Shown: one piece after another, positions 6,369 to 13,776 of the stretch
Layout of the letters: every line of letters starts with the position of its first letter
Numbering within the stretch: position 1 is the stretch's first letter
Source: UMGS1002 sp045586785
GTDB taxonomy: Bacteria > Bacillota > Clostridia > Oscillospirales > CAG-272
Direction: 5' to 3'
NCBI GenBank assembly: GCA_045586785.1
Contig: JAZNBA010000092.1
Coordinates: forward strand, 1 to 16,148
DNA: 16,148 nt
The notes under the pieces: generated by a model
What the model saw: only the letters and a program-made list of their open reading frames with translations
What the model was told of the DNA's origin: nothing
Databases searched by the model: none
Position numbers and translations under genes: made by a program

Positions 6369-7127
6369 TCAGAGTCTGATGATAATGCCGTTATCGCGGA
6401 GCTCTTGCTTGAGATCGGGAATAGCGACCTCGCCGAAGTGGAATATTGACGCGGCAAGTCCCGCGTCAATGTCGGGAATGCTTTTGAATAATTTTACAAA
6501 GTCATGTGAGCCGCCCGCGCCGCCCGAGGCGATGACGGGTACGTTTACAACGTCGCAGACCGCCTGCAGCATCTCAATATCGAAGCCGCGCTTTACGACG
6601 TCGGTGTCGATGGAGTTGACTACCACCTCGCCCGCGCCCGACGATACACAGCGTTTTATCCAGGAGATAGCCTCCATGCCCGTGTCCTCGCGGCCACCCT
6701 TGGCGAACACTCGGAACTCACCATCAACGCGCTTGACGTCAACCGACAGCACCACGCATTGGTCGCCGTATTTCTGTGCCGCCTCACGCACAAGATCGGG
6801 ATTTTTGATAGCGCCCGAATTGACGCTGACCTTGTCCGCTCCGCATTTGAGCACGCGGTCAAAGTCGTCTACGGTGTTGATACCGCCGCCCACCGTCAGC
6901 GGAATGAAAATCGTACTTGCCACACGGCGCAGTATGTCGGTGAACAGCTGTCTGCCCTCGGCGGAGGCGGTTATGTCGTAAAAGACCAGCTCGTCGGCGC
7001 CGTTGTCCGAATAGTATTTACCCAGCGCCACGGGATCGGAAACGTCGGAAAGTCCTTCGAAATTTACGCCCTTGACCACGCGTCCGTTACGGACGTCGAG
7101 GCAGGGAATTATGCGTTTTGTAATCAT
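6369..7127 (-). CDS. hisF: Imidazole glycerol phosphate synthase, cyclase subunit
   Basis: The 252-residue TIM-barrel protein joins ammonia from HisH to PRFAR, giving imidazole glycerol phosphate and AICAR. The two catalytic aspartates sit at the standard positions: D11 in PCLDVRNGRVVKG and D130 in LSVDVKR. The phosphate-binding loops TVGGGI (78-83) and ASGGAGG are present, and length matches the family. The ATG overlaps the TGA of hisA (ATGA, 7124-7127), with GGAGG inside the end of hisA as its ribosome site. HisF works as a heterodimer with HisH, encoded one gene upstream of hisA. Confidence 0.97.
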   Translation of the reverse strand: MITKRIIPCLDVRNGRVVKGVNFEGLSDVSDPVALGKYYSDNGADELVFYDITASAEGRQLFTDILRRVASTIFIPLTVGGGINTVDDFDRVLKCGADKVSVNSGAIKNPDLVREAAQKYGDQCVVLSVDVKRVDGEFRVFAKGGREDTGMEAISWIKRCVSSGAGEVVVNSIDTDVVKRGFDIEMLQAVCDVVNVPVIASGGAGGSHDFVKLFKSIPDIDAGLAASIFHFGEVAIPDLKQELRDNGIIIRL

Positions 7128-7837
7128 TTTGCTACCTCCACGGCTACTCTCAGGTCAATGTCGCCCGTGTAATAAGCCTTGCCGATGATGGCACCGTAAA
7201 GCTGCATTGCCCGAAGCTCGCGCACGTCATCCATGGAAGAAACGCCACCCGAGGCGGTTATATCCATTGAATATTTCGCGGATAATTCACGGTAAAGCTC
7301 AAGGTTTGTGCCGCGCATAGCGCCGTCCTTGGATATGTCGGTGCAGATTATGTTGCGAACGCCGATGCTTTGCATTTTTGCCATAAAGTCGTCAAGCGTT
7401 ACGCCCGAGTTTTCAAGCCAACCCTTGATGGCAATGCAGCCGTCCTTGACGTCGGCACCCACGGCTATTCTTTCGCCGTATTTTGACACGGCGGCAAGCA
7501 AAAAATCGGGGTCGTTGACAGCGGCGGTACCAAGAATGACTCTGCCCACACCTGCGTCAAAATATTTTTCCACCGTCTGCATTGATCTGATGCCGCCGCC
7601 GATCTCCACGAAAAGCTTTGTTTCCCGCGCCACCTGCGCGACAATGTCAATGTTGGGTGTTGTGCCGTCCTTGGCACCCTCAAGGTCTACCATGTGTATA
7701 TGTGTCGCGCCGCAGGCCTCAAAGTCGCGGGCGATCTCGATGGGATTGTGGCTGTAGACGGTCATGTTGTTGTAGTCGCCGCGGTAAAGGCGGACGGCTT
7801 TTTTTTCAAAAAGGTCAATTGCGGGTAAAATTATCAT
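7124..7837 (-). CDS. hisA: Phosphoribosylformimino-AICAR ribotide isomerase (ProFAR isomerase)
   Basis: The 237-residue TIM barrel isomerises ProFAR to PRFAR, step 4. Catalytic aspartates are D8 (LPAIDLF) and D129 (GADVK). The phosphate-binding GGGIR loop (80-84) and the ITASGGVSS loop are visible. It is related to hisF by ancient duplication and lies next to it. The PriA form that also serves tryptophan synthesis belongs to actinobacteria and is not expected here. Its ATG overlaps the hisH stop (ATGA, 7834-7837) and GAGGTGG in the hisH tail acts as its ribosome site. Confidence 0.96.
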   Translation of the reverse strand: MIILPAIDLFEKKAVRLYRGDYNNMTVYSHNPIEIARDFEACGATHIHMVDLEGAKDGTTPNIDIVAQVARETKLFVEIGGGIRSMQTVEKYFDAGVGRVILGTAAVNDPDFLLAAVSKYGERIAVGADVKDGCIAIKGWLENSGVTLDDFMAKMQSIGVRNIICTDISKDGAMRGTNLELYRELSAKYSMDITASGGVSSMDDVRELRAMQLYGAIIGKAYYTGDIDLRVAVEVAK

Positions 7838-8454
7838 TTTGCCACCTCACATTCGCAAAAGGCGCGGAGAATGTTAAGTCCTACCGTGCCGCTTTTTTCG
7901 GGGTGGAACTGACAGCCCATTACGTTGCCAAGCTCAACGGCGGCGGTCAATTCCTTGCCGTATTCAGCGGTGGCTATGACGCTGTCGTCGCAGTCGGTGG
8001 CAAAATAAGAATGAACGAAATAAACGCAGTCGTTTTGTTTTATATAACGCAAAAGCTTGCTGTCGCGGGTGAAGTGCAGGGCATTCCAGCCGATATGGGG
8101 GACCTTAAGCTTTTCGGGAATAAGTCCCTGCATGGGAATGACGCTTCCGCGAAGAAGCCCCAGTCCCTCGTGCTCGCCGTATTCGTAGCTTTTCTCGAAC
8201 AAAAGCTGCATGCCGAGGCAAATTCCCATTATCTCCTTGCCGCCCGCAACCTGTTGTTTTATAACGGTGTCAAGTCCGCTTTCGCGGAGCAGGCGCGCCG
8301 CGTCGGCAAAGGCACCGACACCGGGAAGTATCAGCTTGTCGGCTTTTTTGATGACGTCAACATCCGAGGTCACCACCGCATCAGCACCGATGCTCCTCAG
8401 AGAACAGCAAAGCGAGAAAAGATTGCCCACTCCGTAATCAATTACAGCAATCAT
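7834..8454 (-). CDS. hisH: Imidazole glycerol phosphate synthase, glutamine amidotransferase subunit
   Basis: The 206-residue class I (triad) glutamine amidotransferase releases ammonia from glutamine and passes it to HisF. The nucleophile is C79 in MGICLGMQLLFE, and H184 and E186 in CQFHPEKSG complete the triad. The N-terminal DYGVGNL and LPGVGAF segments are characteristic of HisH. Its ATG overlaps the TAA of hisB by one base (TAATG), with AAAGGAT before it. hisA is placed between hisH and hisF, the common bacterial order. Confidence 0.97.
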   Translation of the reverse strand: MIAVIDYGVGNLFSLCCSLRSIGADAVVTSDVDVIKKADKLILPGVGAFADAARLLRESGLDTVIKQQVAGGKEIMGICLGMQLLFEKSYEYGEHEGLGLLRGSVIPMQGLIPEKLKVPHIGWNALHFTRDSKLLRYIKQNDCVYFVHSYFATDCDDSVIATAEYGKELTAAVELGNVMGCQFHPEKSGTVGLNILRAFCECEVAK

Positions 8455-9041
8455 TACAGTGATCCTTTCGTGGATGGAATATCGTCCGCAAAGGCGGTAT
8501 CGATGGATACTGCGGTGCGCAGACTACGTGCTACGGATTTAAATGCGCCCTCGATTATGTGGTGCGAGTTTTTACCCGCGAGCTGACGCAGATGCAGAGT
8601 TATTCCCGCATCACGCGCAAATGCACGCCAAAATTCTTCGCATAATTCGGTGTCGAAGTCACCAACCTTTTCGGTGGGGATACAAAGCTCATAATAGCTT
8701 TCACCACGTCCGGAAATGTCAAGCGCGGACAGTATCAGTGCCTCATCCATGGGAAGCAGGGTGTCTCCGTAGCGGCGAATTCCGCGTTTTTGGTCTATGG
8801 CGCGCGCGAATGCCATACCCAGGCAAATGCCGATATCCTCAACCGTGTGATGATAATCAACCTGTACATCGCCGTCGCATGTTACTTCAAGATTAAATCT
8901 TGCGTGCTTTGCGAATAGTGTCAACATATGGTCAAGGAATCCGCAGCCTGTGTTTATTTTGGAGCTTCCGCTGCCATCCAACTCGAGTATTACAAAAATA
9001 TTGGTTTCGGCTGTTTTACGTTTTATTTCTGCACGTCTCAT
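8454..9041 (-). CDS. hisB: Imidazoleglycerol-phosphate dehydratase
   Basis: The 195-residue enzyme dehydrates imidazole glycerol phosphate to imidazole acetol phosphate, using manganese bound by two HHxxE motifs: H64-H65...E68 (HHTVED) and H160-H161...E164 (HHIIEG). H38 in GFLDHML and H46 complete the metal sites. Length shows the monofunctional form without an N-terminal HAD phosphatase, consistent with the separate hisK at the operon end. The ATG overlaps the hisC stop by four bases (9038-9041), with GGAGG inside the end of hisC about 10 bases upstream. Confidence 0.97.
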   Translation of the reverse strand: MRRAEIKRKTAETNIFVILELDGSGSSKINTGCGFLDHMLTLFAKHARFNLEVTCDGDVQVDYHHTVEDIGICLGMAFARAIDQKRGIRRYGDTLLPMDEALILSALDISGRGESYYELCIPTEKVGDFDTELCEEFWRAFARDAGITLHLRQLAGKNSHHIIEGAFKSVARSLRTAVSIDTAFADDIPSTKGSL

Positions 9042-10105
9042 GATCTGTTTTCCTCCAGAATTGCTTTAATGGTATGGATCAGTGACTTCATCTGCTCGGC
9101 TGTGCCGATGGTGATGCGGTTGTAGTCCTTGATGCGCGCTTTGGTGAAGTGACGGACAAGTATTCCGCGGGATTTGAGCGCGAGATACAGCGCCTCGCCG
9201 TCAATGCGTGAGGACTTGGCAAACACAAAGTTTGCTTTTGAATCAAGCACCTCGAAGCCGAGGAATGTGAGCTGTGCCGTCGTCCACTCACGGTTTTGGA
9301 TAATGGTATGGCAGTTTTGCATATAGTGTTCGTTCTCGCACATTACGGCAAGTCCCGCGGCGGCGGTCATGCGGTTGACATTGTAGGGATTGGTTGAATA
9401 TTTGATAGTATTCAGGTCTGCGATAAGGGCGGCATTTGCAATGCCGAAGCCGAGGCGCGCGCCTGCGAGCGAGCGCGACTTTGAAAATGTGCCCGTTACC
9501 AGCAGGTTATCATATTTGTTTATAAGCGCGACCGCGCTCTCACCGCCGAAATCGACGTACGCCTCGTCAACGATAACGATATTGTCGGGGTTGCTTGCCA
9601 CGATGCGCTCAATGTCGGACAGCGGTAGGCAGAGTCCCGTGGGGGCGTTGGGATTGGCGATGACGACGGTTTTGTTTATACCGATATAATCGTCCGCGTC
9701 AATGGAAAAATCGTTTTTCAGCGGTATTTCGGTATAGGGAATGTGATTTAGCTGTGCGAAAACGGGATAAAAGCCGTAGGTTATGTCGGCAAAGGCTAAG
9801 GGATGCGCGTCGTCGGCGAACGCCATGAACGCGAAATTAAGCACCTCGTCCGAGCCGTTCGTCATAATGACCTGATCGGGTTCAATTCCGTAAACCGAAG
9901 CGAATTTTGCGCGAAGCTCCACACATTCGGGGTCGGAATAAAGCTGAAGCTTGCCCGACTCTGCCGCAACCGCCGTCTTTACCGCTTCGGTAGGGGCAAA
10001 TGGCGACTCATTTGTGTTGAGCTTGATATATTGCATATCTTTAGGCTGTTCGCCCGGAACGTAGGGCGTCAGCGCGCTGTATTTGGGAGAGAAGTATTTA
10101 CTCAT
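9038..10105 (-). CDS. hisC: Histidinol-phosphate aminotransferase
   Basis: The 355-residue fold-type I PLP enzyme transfers an amino group from glutamate to imidazole acetol phosphate. The Schiff-base lysine is K209 in TGTFSKSRSLAGARLGF. NPNAPTG (151-157) and DEAY (180-183) are the usual cofactor-binding segments, and LNTNESP (29-35) is the N-terminal signature of the HisC group. Enzymes of this group can also act on aromatic amino acids, which cannot be judged here, but the operon makes the histidine role secure. It overlaps hisD by ATGA (10102-10105) with GAGGAC as ribosome site. Confidence 0.96.
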   Translation of the reverse strand: MSKYFSPKYSALTPYVPGEQPKDMQYIKLNTNESPFAPTEAVKTAVAAESGKLQLYSDPECVELRAKFASVYGIEPDQVIMTNGSDEVLNFAFMAFADDAHPLAFADITYGFYPVFAQLNHIPYTEIPLKNDFSIDADDYIGINKTVVIANPNAPTGLCLPLSDIERIVASNPDNIVIVDEAYVDFGGESAVALINKYDNLLVTGTFSKSRSLAGARLGFGIANAALIADLNTIKYSTNPYNVNRMTAAAGLAVMCENEHYMQNCHTIIQNREWTTAQLTFLGFEVLDSKANFVFAKSSRIDGEALYLALKSRGILVRHFTKARIKDYNRITIGTAEQMKSLIHTIKAILEENRS

Positions 10106-11385
10106 TTTTTGTCCTCAAAGCGGACGGTGGCGCTTTTGGCGTGTGCGTCCAGACCTTCCTTGTTTGCGAAATATGCCACCTTGTCGGCGACAGCCGCTAA
10201 GGCGTCGGCGGTGTAATAGGTGAACTGAGATTTCTTGGCGAAATCGTCAACCGACAGCGGAGAAGAGAAGCGAGCCGAGCCGCTGGTGGGCAGCGTGTGG
10301 TTAGGGCCTGCAAAGTAGTCGCCCAGCGCCTCGGGGCAGTATTTGCCCATGAAGATAGAGCCTGCGTGCTTGATCTTGTCCAGATAGTCAAAGGGATTGT
10401 CAACGCAAAGCTCAAGGTGCTCGGGGGCGATCTCGTTGGCTATGTCGATGGCAAGCATCAGATCGTTTTCGGCGACGATTATCTTGCCGTTGTTGTCAAT
10501 AGATGCGCGGGCAATGTCGGCGCGGGGAAGCCTGGGAATCTGCACCTCAAGCTGAGCGCTGACCGCCTCGGCAAAGGCACGGCTGTCGGTGACCAGCACA
10601 GCACTTGCCATTTTGTCGTGCTCGGCTTGGGAGAGCAGGTCTGCCGCTACGTTGCGCGCATCACAAGTGGCATCTGCAACCACAAGTATCTCGCTGGGGC
10701 CTGCGATCATGTCGATGGAAACCTTGCCGAACACCTGCTTTTTGGCTTCTGCCACAAAAGCGTTGCCGGGGCCTACTATTTTGTCCACCTTGGGAACGCT
10801 CTCGGTGCCGTACGCAAGTGCCGCAACGGCTCCCGCACCGCCTATCTTGAATATGCGGTCAACACCTGCAATGGACGCCGCCGCTAAAATTACGGGGTTG
10901 ACCTTGCCGTCGCTCATAGGCGGAGTTACCATGACGATCTCACTGCAGCCCGCTATCTTGGCGGGAATGCTGTCCATAAGCACGGTGGAGGGATATGCCG
11001 CCGTACCGCCGGGCACGTAAAGTCCCACCTTTTCAATGGGCATTACCTTCTGACCGATAACCACGCCGTTTTTATCATTTATAATAAAGCTGTTTTTGAC
11101 CTGACGGGAGTGGAATGCGCGGATATTTTCCGCCGCCTCGCGGAGAATGTCGAGAAATTCGGGGGCTACAAGTGTCAGCGCCTCGTCGATCTCGGACTTT
11201 GTGACCTCAAGCGAGGTAAGCTCGGCGCGGTCAAACTTTTTGGCGTAGCCGTAAAGCGCGCTGTCACCCTCTTTTATGACGGTGGCGATTATGCCAGCTA
11301 CAATGCCCTCAACATCGGGGGCTATGTTATCACGGGCGAAGATCTCACTGTTCGGGACTTCGCCGTAGTTAAATATCTTTATCAT
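10102..11385 (-). CDS. hisD: Histidinol dehydrogenase
   Basis: The 427-residue zinc enzyme oxidises histidinol to histidine in two NAD-dependent steps. Residues expected for the active site are all present: zinc ligands Q253 and H256 (SQAEHD), D356 and H415, and the catalytic E322-H323 pair (PEHLEL). VGLYVPGGTA (120-129), VGPGNAFVAEAK (204-215), DMIAGPSE (225-232) and GPNHTLPTSGSAR (360-372) are family signatures, and the length is normal. The ATG overlaps the stop of hisG by four bases (11382-11385). Confidence 0.97.
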   Translation of the reverse strand: MIKIFNYGEVPNSEIFARDNIAPDVEGIVAGIIATVIKEGDSALYGYAKKFDRAELTSLEVTKSEIDEALTLVAPEFLDILREAAENIRAFHSRQVKNSFIINDKNGVVIGQKVMPIEKVGLYVPGGTAAYPSTVLMDSIPAKIAGCSEIVMVTPPMSDGKVNPVILAAASIAGVDRIFKIGGAGAVAALAYGTESVPKVDKIVGPGNAFVAEAKKQVFGKVSIDMIAGPSEILVVADATCDARNVAADLLSQAEHDKMASAVLVTDSRAFAEAVSAQLEVQIPRLPRADIARASIDNNGKIIVAENDLMLAIDIANEIAPEHLELCVDNPFDYLDKIKHAGSIFMGKYCPEALGDYFAGPNHTLPTSGSARFSSPLSVDDFAKKSQFTYYTADALAAVADKVAYFANKEGLDAHAKSATVRFEDKK

Positions 11386-12008
11386 TTGTTTGCGACCTGC
11401 TCTTTCATACTGCGCATGATATTTTCGATCTCTGCGCTCTTGAATTTAAAGCTTGCCTTGTTGGCAATAAGACGGGCGCTGATTGGAAGTATCTCGGTCT
11501 TGACCTCAAGATCGTTTTCCTTCAGCGTTGTGCCCGTTTCAACGATATCCACGATAACGTCCGAAAGACCTAAAATAGGTGCTATTTCAATTGAACCGTT
11601 GAGCTTGATAATGTCGATCTCACGACCGATGCCCGCGTAATAACGGGCGGCGATATTGGTGAACTTGGTAGCCACGCGCAGCGTGCGCATGCCGTCGTCG
11701 TAAAAGCTTTTGGGGGCGGCGACCGCCATGCGGCACTTGCCCATGTCAAGGTCAAGCAGCTCATATACGTTTGGTTCGTATTCAAGCAAAATGTCCTTGC
11801 CCGCAACGCCGATGTCTGCCGCGCCGCGCTCAACGTAAATGGAAACGTCCGACGGCTTTACCCAGAAATATCTGACCTGCTTCTCGGTATTTTCAAATAT
11901 CAGCTTGCGGCTATTTTCTTTGATAGAGGGGCACTCGTAGCCTGCCGCCTCGAACATGGCGTATACCTTTTCGCCAAGTCTGCCCTTGGGGAGTGCGACG
12001 TTCAGCAT
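11382..12008 (-). CDS. hisG: ATP phosphoribosyltransferase catalytic subunit, short form
   Basis: The 208-residue protein catalyses the first committed step, condensing ATP and PRPP. It is the short form (HisG-S): two periplasmic-binding-like lobes with the PRPP-binding loop DVIVDIVETGTTLKEN (150-165), but no C-terminal ACT-like regulatory domain. Short forms need HisZ for activity and histidine feedback, and hisZ lies directly upstream. The ATG falls seven bases inside the end of hisZ, and the site AAGGAGG occupies the last codons of hisZ. This is the strongest ribosome site of the operon and suits a protein needed in step with HisZ. Confidence 0.97.
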   Translation of the reverse strand: MLNVALPKGRLGEKVYAMFEAAGYECPSIKENSRKLIFENTEKQVRYFWVKPSDVSIYVERGAADIGVAGKDILLEYEPNVYELLDLDMGKCRMAVAAPKSFYDDGMRTLRVATKFTNIAARYYAGIGREIDIIKLNGSIEIAPILGLSDVIVDIVETGTTLKENDLEVKTEILPISARLIANKASFKFKSAEIENIMRSMKEQVANK

Positions 12009-13108
12009 AATGTACCCTCCTTTCTCATATCAATGCATTGCTTGTAGCGCAGCTTCCCGGGGATATTTTTCTGCGCGCTGACGCTGAGTCCTTTGGCTGT
12101 CAGCTGTTTTACCTGCGCATTGACGCAGGCAGGGGACACGGTTGCGTCGTATATCAGAAGCACATCCACGTCGTAGCCTTGGGTTGCGGTCTGAAGCTGC
12201 TCCAGCATATCAAGATATATCGCAAAGCCGATAGCGCCCGAGCGACGTCCCATTCGCTGCATCATTTTGTCGTACTGACCGCCGGCGAGAATTCCGTCGC
12301 AAACGCCGTCGATAAAGCCCTTGAACACGATGCCGTTATAATAGCTCATGTCGTTGACCACGGAAAAGTCAAATATGACGTTATCCGCGAAATCGGTGCC
12401 GTCAAGCAGGGAGGACAGCGTCCTCAGCTCCTCCAGCGCCGAGTGTGCGGCATCGGTGGCGCAAATGCTCTCAAGGCTGTTTATGACCTCTCTGCGCGCG
12501 CCGTATGTGGTAATCAGCGCGGAAATTCTGGCGGTTGCGCTGTCCGAGAGTCCGTACTCGCCGCAAAGGCGGCAAAGGTCGTGGGCGTTTTTCTCGGCAA
12601 TATAGCGGATGGCGCTCTTGATGAATGCTCTGTCCTCGCAAGCATCTCCGAGAATTGCGGACACTATGCCCATATGCGATATTTCAAGCACAAACTTGTC
12701 GGATATGAGCGAGAGGCTTTGAGCTGCCAGTGAGAGCACCTCATAAATATCGTAAAGGTCGATGTCGCCGATACACTCGACGCCCGACTGCATTATTTCC
12801 TTATAGTGATTGGTGTTGTCGGAAACACGGTAGACGTTTTCGTTGTAGTACACCTTTTGCTTGACGCCTGCCTCGTCCTCACCCTGCTTGATGATGGACA
12901 GCGTAACGTCGGGCTTGAGCGCCAACAGCTTACCGTTGGTGTCGTTGAAGGTGATTATGCGGTCGCTGACAAGAAAGTCCTTGTTGCGTATATACAGCTC
13001 GTATTCCTCGAACTTGCTCATTTTAAAGGGGAGGTAGCCATATTGACGATACAGCGCCCGCAGAGCGAAAACGGCGCGCTCCTCATTTTTTTGAAGCATA
13101 TCTGTCAT
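12002..13108 (-). CDS. hisZ: ATP phosphoribosyltransferase regulatory subunit (HisRS-like)
   Basis: The 368-residue protein is a catalytically inactive relative of histidyl-tRNA synthetase that binds HisG-S and senses histidine. Class II synthetase-like segments are visible: a motif-1-like ALYRQYGYLPF (18-28), LLALKPDVTLSI (61-72), motif-2-like YYNENVYRVSDNTNHYKE (87-104) and motif-3-like ILAGGQYDKMMQRMG (273-287). The C-terminal part is short for a tRNA-binding domain. A true histidyl-tRNA synthetase would be about 420 residues and carry a conserved HisRS motif that I do not see, and the operon position supports HisZ. The ATG at 13106-13108 follows the yerC stop by three bases, with GAGGAC as ribosome site. 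Confidence 0.93.
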   Translation of the reverse strand: MTDMLQKNEERAVFALRALYRQYGYLPFKMSKFEEYELYIRNKDFLVSDRIITFNDTNGKLLALKPDVTLSIIKQGEDEAGVKQKVYYNENVYRVSDNTNHYKEIMQSGVECIGDIDLYDIYEVLSLAAQSLSLISDKFVLEISHMGIVSAILGDACEDRAFIKSAIRYIAEKNAHDLCRLCGEYGLSDSATARISALITTYGARREVINSLESICATDAAHSALEELRTLSSLLDGTDFADNVIFDFSVVNDMSYYNGIVFKGFIDGVCDGILAGGQYDKMMQRMGRRSGAIGFAIYLDMLEQLQTATQGYDVDVLLIYDATVSPACVNAQVKQLTAKGLSVSAQKNIPGKLRYKQCIDMRKEGTLC

Positions 13109-13111
13109 GTA

Positions 13112-13399
13112 TCAGTCCTCGTTTGTTCTTTCAAGTACGGTTTTATAGCCGCCCGCGCCATATTCAAGACAACGGCTGACGCGACTTATGGTGGCGGTGC
13201 TTGCGCCTGTTTCGCGGCTTATCTGCAAATAGCTTGTGCCTTCACGCAGCATTTTTGCCACGCGCAGACGCTGGGATAAGTCCTTTATTTCTTTTATGGT
13301 GCATACGTCCTCAAGGAAGGCGTATGCTTCGTCAACATTTTTTAGCTTCAGTAGTGCATCACACAAAAGGTCGGTATCTTGATTATGCCAGTTGTTCAT
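13112..13399 (-). CDS. yerC: YerC/YecD family TrpR-related transcription regulator
   Basis: The 95-residue protein is a small all-helical DNA-binding protein of the Trp-repressor superfamily. The helix-turn-helix spans about 56-78 (YLQISRETGASTATISRVSR), preceded by CTIKEIKDLSQRLRVAKML, which is diagnostic of the YerC/YecD subfamily. Members of this group have been proposed as histidine-responsive regulators (HisR) of his genes in Firmicutes. Here it is the first gene of the his operon, directly behind the promoter, so it would be expected to repress its own operon. That is inference; ligand and operator are not shown. The ATG at 13397-13399 has GGAG 7 bases upstream. Confidence 0.88.
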   Translation of the reverse strand: MNNWHNQDTDLLCDALLKLKNVDEAYAFLEDVCTIKEIKDLSQRLRVAKMLREGTSYLQISRETGASTATISRVSRCLEYGAGGYKTVLERTNED

Positions 13400-13447
13400 G
13401 ATTTACTCCATTTCATAGTTTAACGCGGTGAAGTGATAATATAGTGA

Positions 13448-13476
13448 ATTATAGCACAAGTACGTATATATGTCAA
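13448..13476 (-). promoter_or_regulatory. Sigma-A promoter of the yerC-his operon
   Basis: On the minus strand there is TTGACA (13471-13476), a 17-base spacer and TATAAT (13448-13453), preceded by TGC. All are perfect consensus. Transcription would start near 13441, about 42 bases before the yerC ATG. This leader is too short for a T-box or a peptide attenuator. An inverted repeat, ATAAT/ATTAT, with three nearby GTGA copies overlaps the -10 and start site (13427-13453) and could be an operator. Confidence 0.9.
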
Positions 13477-13512
13477 TAGGTTTGTAAAATAAAAGGTGGA
13501 TTGTAACAGATG

Positions 13513-13690
13513 ATTTTTTGGAGGGGAAACCCCCACTTGTGTGTTTCCCCTCTGTCAAGCCTTCGGCTTGCCATTCACCCCTTCGTGGCGCTGCCAACGG
13601 CAAGGGGGATTTCGCCCTCTGCGGAGGGCGCCCAACGCTGCGCCGCGTTGGATCGGCGGGCGCTTTTTGAAAAAAGCGCCGCAAAAACTT
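13513..13690. repeat. Palindrome-rich intergenic repeat between argF and the his operon
   Basis: This GC-rich stretch holds a chain of perfect hairpins: GAGGGGAAAC/GTTTCCCCTC (13521-13552), CAAGCC/GGCTTG (13556-13570), CGCCCTC/GAGGGCG (13613-13630), CCAACGC/GCGTTGG (13632-13651) and GCGCTTTTT/AAAAAGCGC (13660-13679). A wider CTTGCC/GGCAAG pair spans part of it. Its composition differs sharply from the AT-rich bases on either side. Such sequences are, from memory, common intergenic repeats in gut Clostridia. A minus-strand open frame runs across it but has no ribosome site and no recognisable protein. Bases 13691-13724 show nothing further. Confidence 0.6.
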
Positions 13691-13724
13691 TCCCAAAAGC
13701 TATTTGAATAAAAGCATAATACCG

Positions 13725-13766
13725 AAAATAAAAAACTCTAACAGGGCTGTTTTTCAGCCCTGTTAG
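13725..13766 (-). terminator. Terminator of the amino-acid transporter-argF operon
   Basis: A 12-bp perfect stem, CTAACAGGGCTG (13738-13749) with CAGCCCTGTTAG (13755-13766), and a 5-base loop lies 10 bases after the argF stop. On the minus strand it is followed by AGTTTTTTATTTT, a strong intrinsic terminator. Confidence 0.95.
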
Positions 13767-13776
13767 GTATACGTTT

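Noticed and set aside
7618..8586. A 322-residue plus-strand open frame over hisA, hisH and hisB
   Set aside because: It lies antisense to three certain his genes; long antisense frames are common in this composition.
12002..13108. Histidyl-tRNA synthetase (hisS)
   Set aside because: The protein is shorter than HisRS, follows a his regulator and precedes a short-form hisG, which requires HisZ.
13400..13447. A T-box or leader-peptide attenuator for the his operon
   Set aside because: The leader is only about 42 bases and has no run of histidine codons or T-box sequence.
13403..13696. A 97-residue minus-strand open frame between argF and yerC
   Set aside because: It runs through a chain of hairpins and the yerC promoter, has no ribosome site and a low-complexity Arg/Pro-rich product, so it is a by-product of the repeat.
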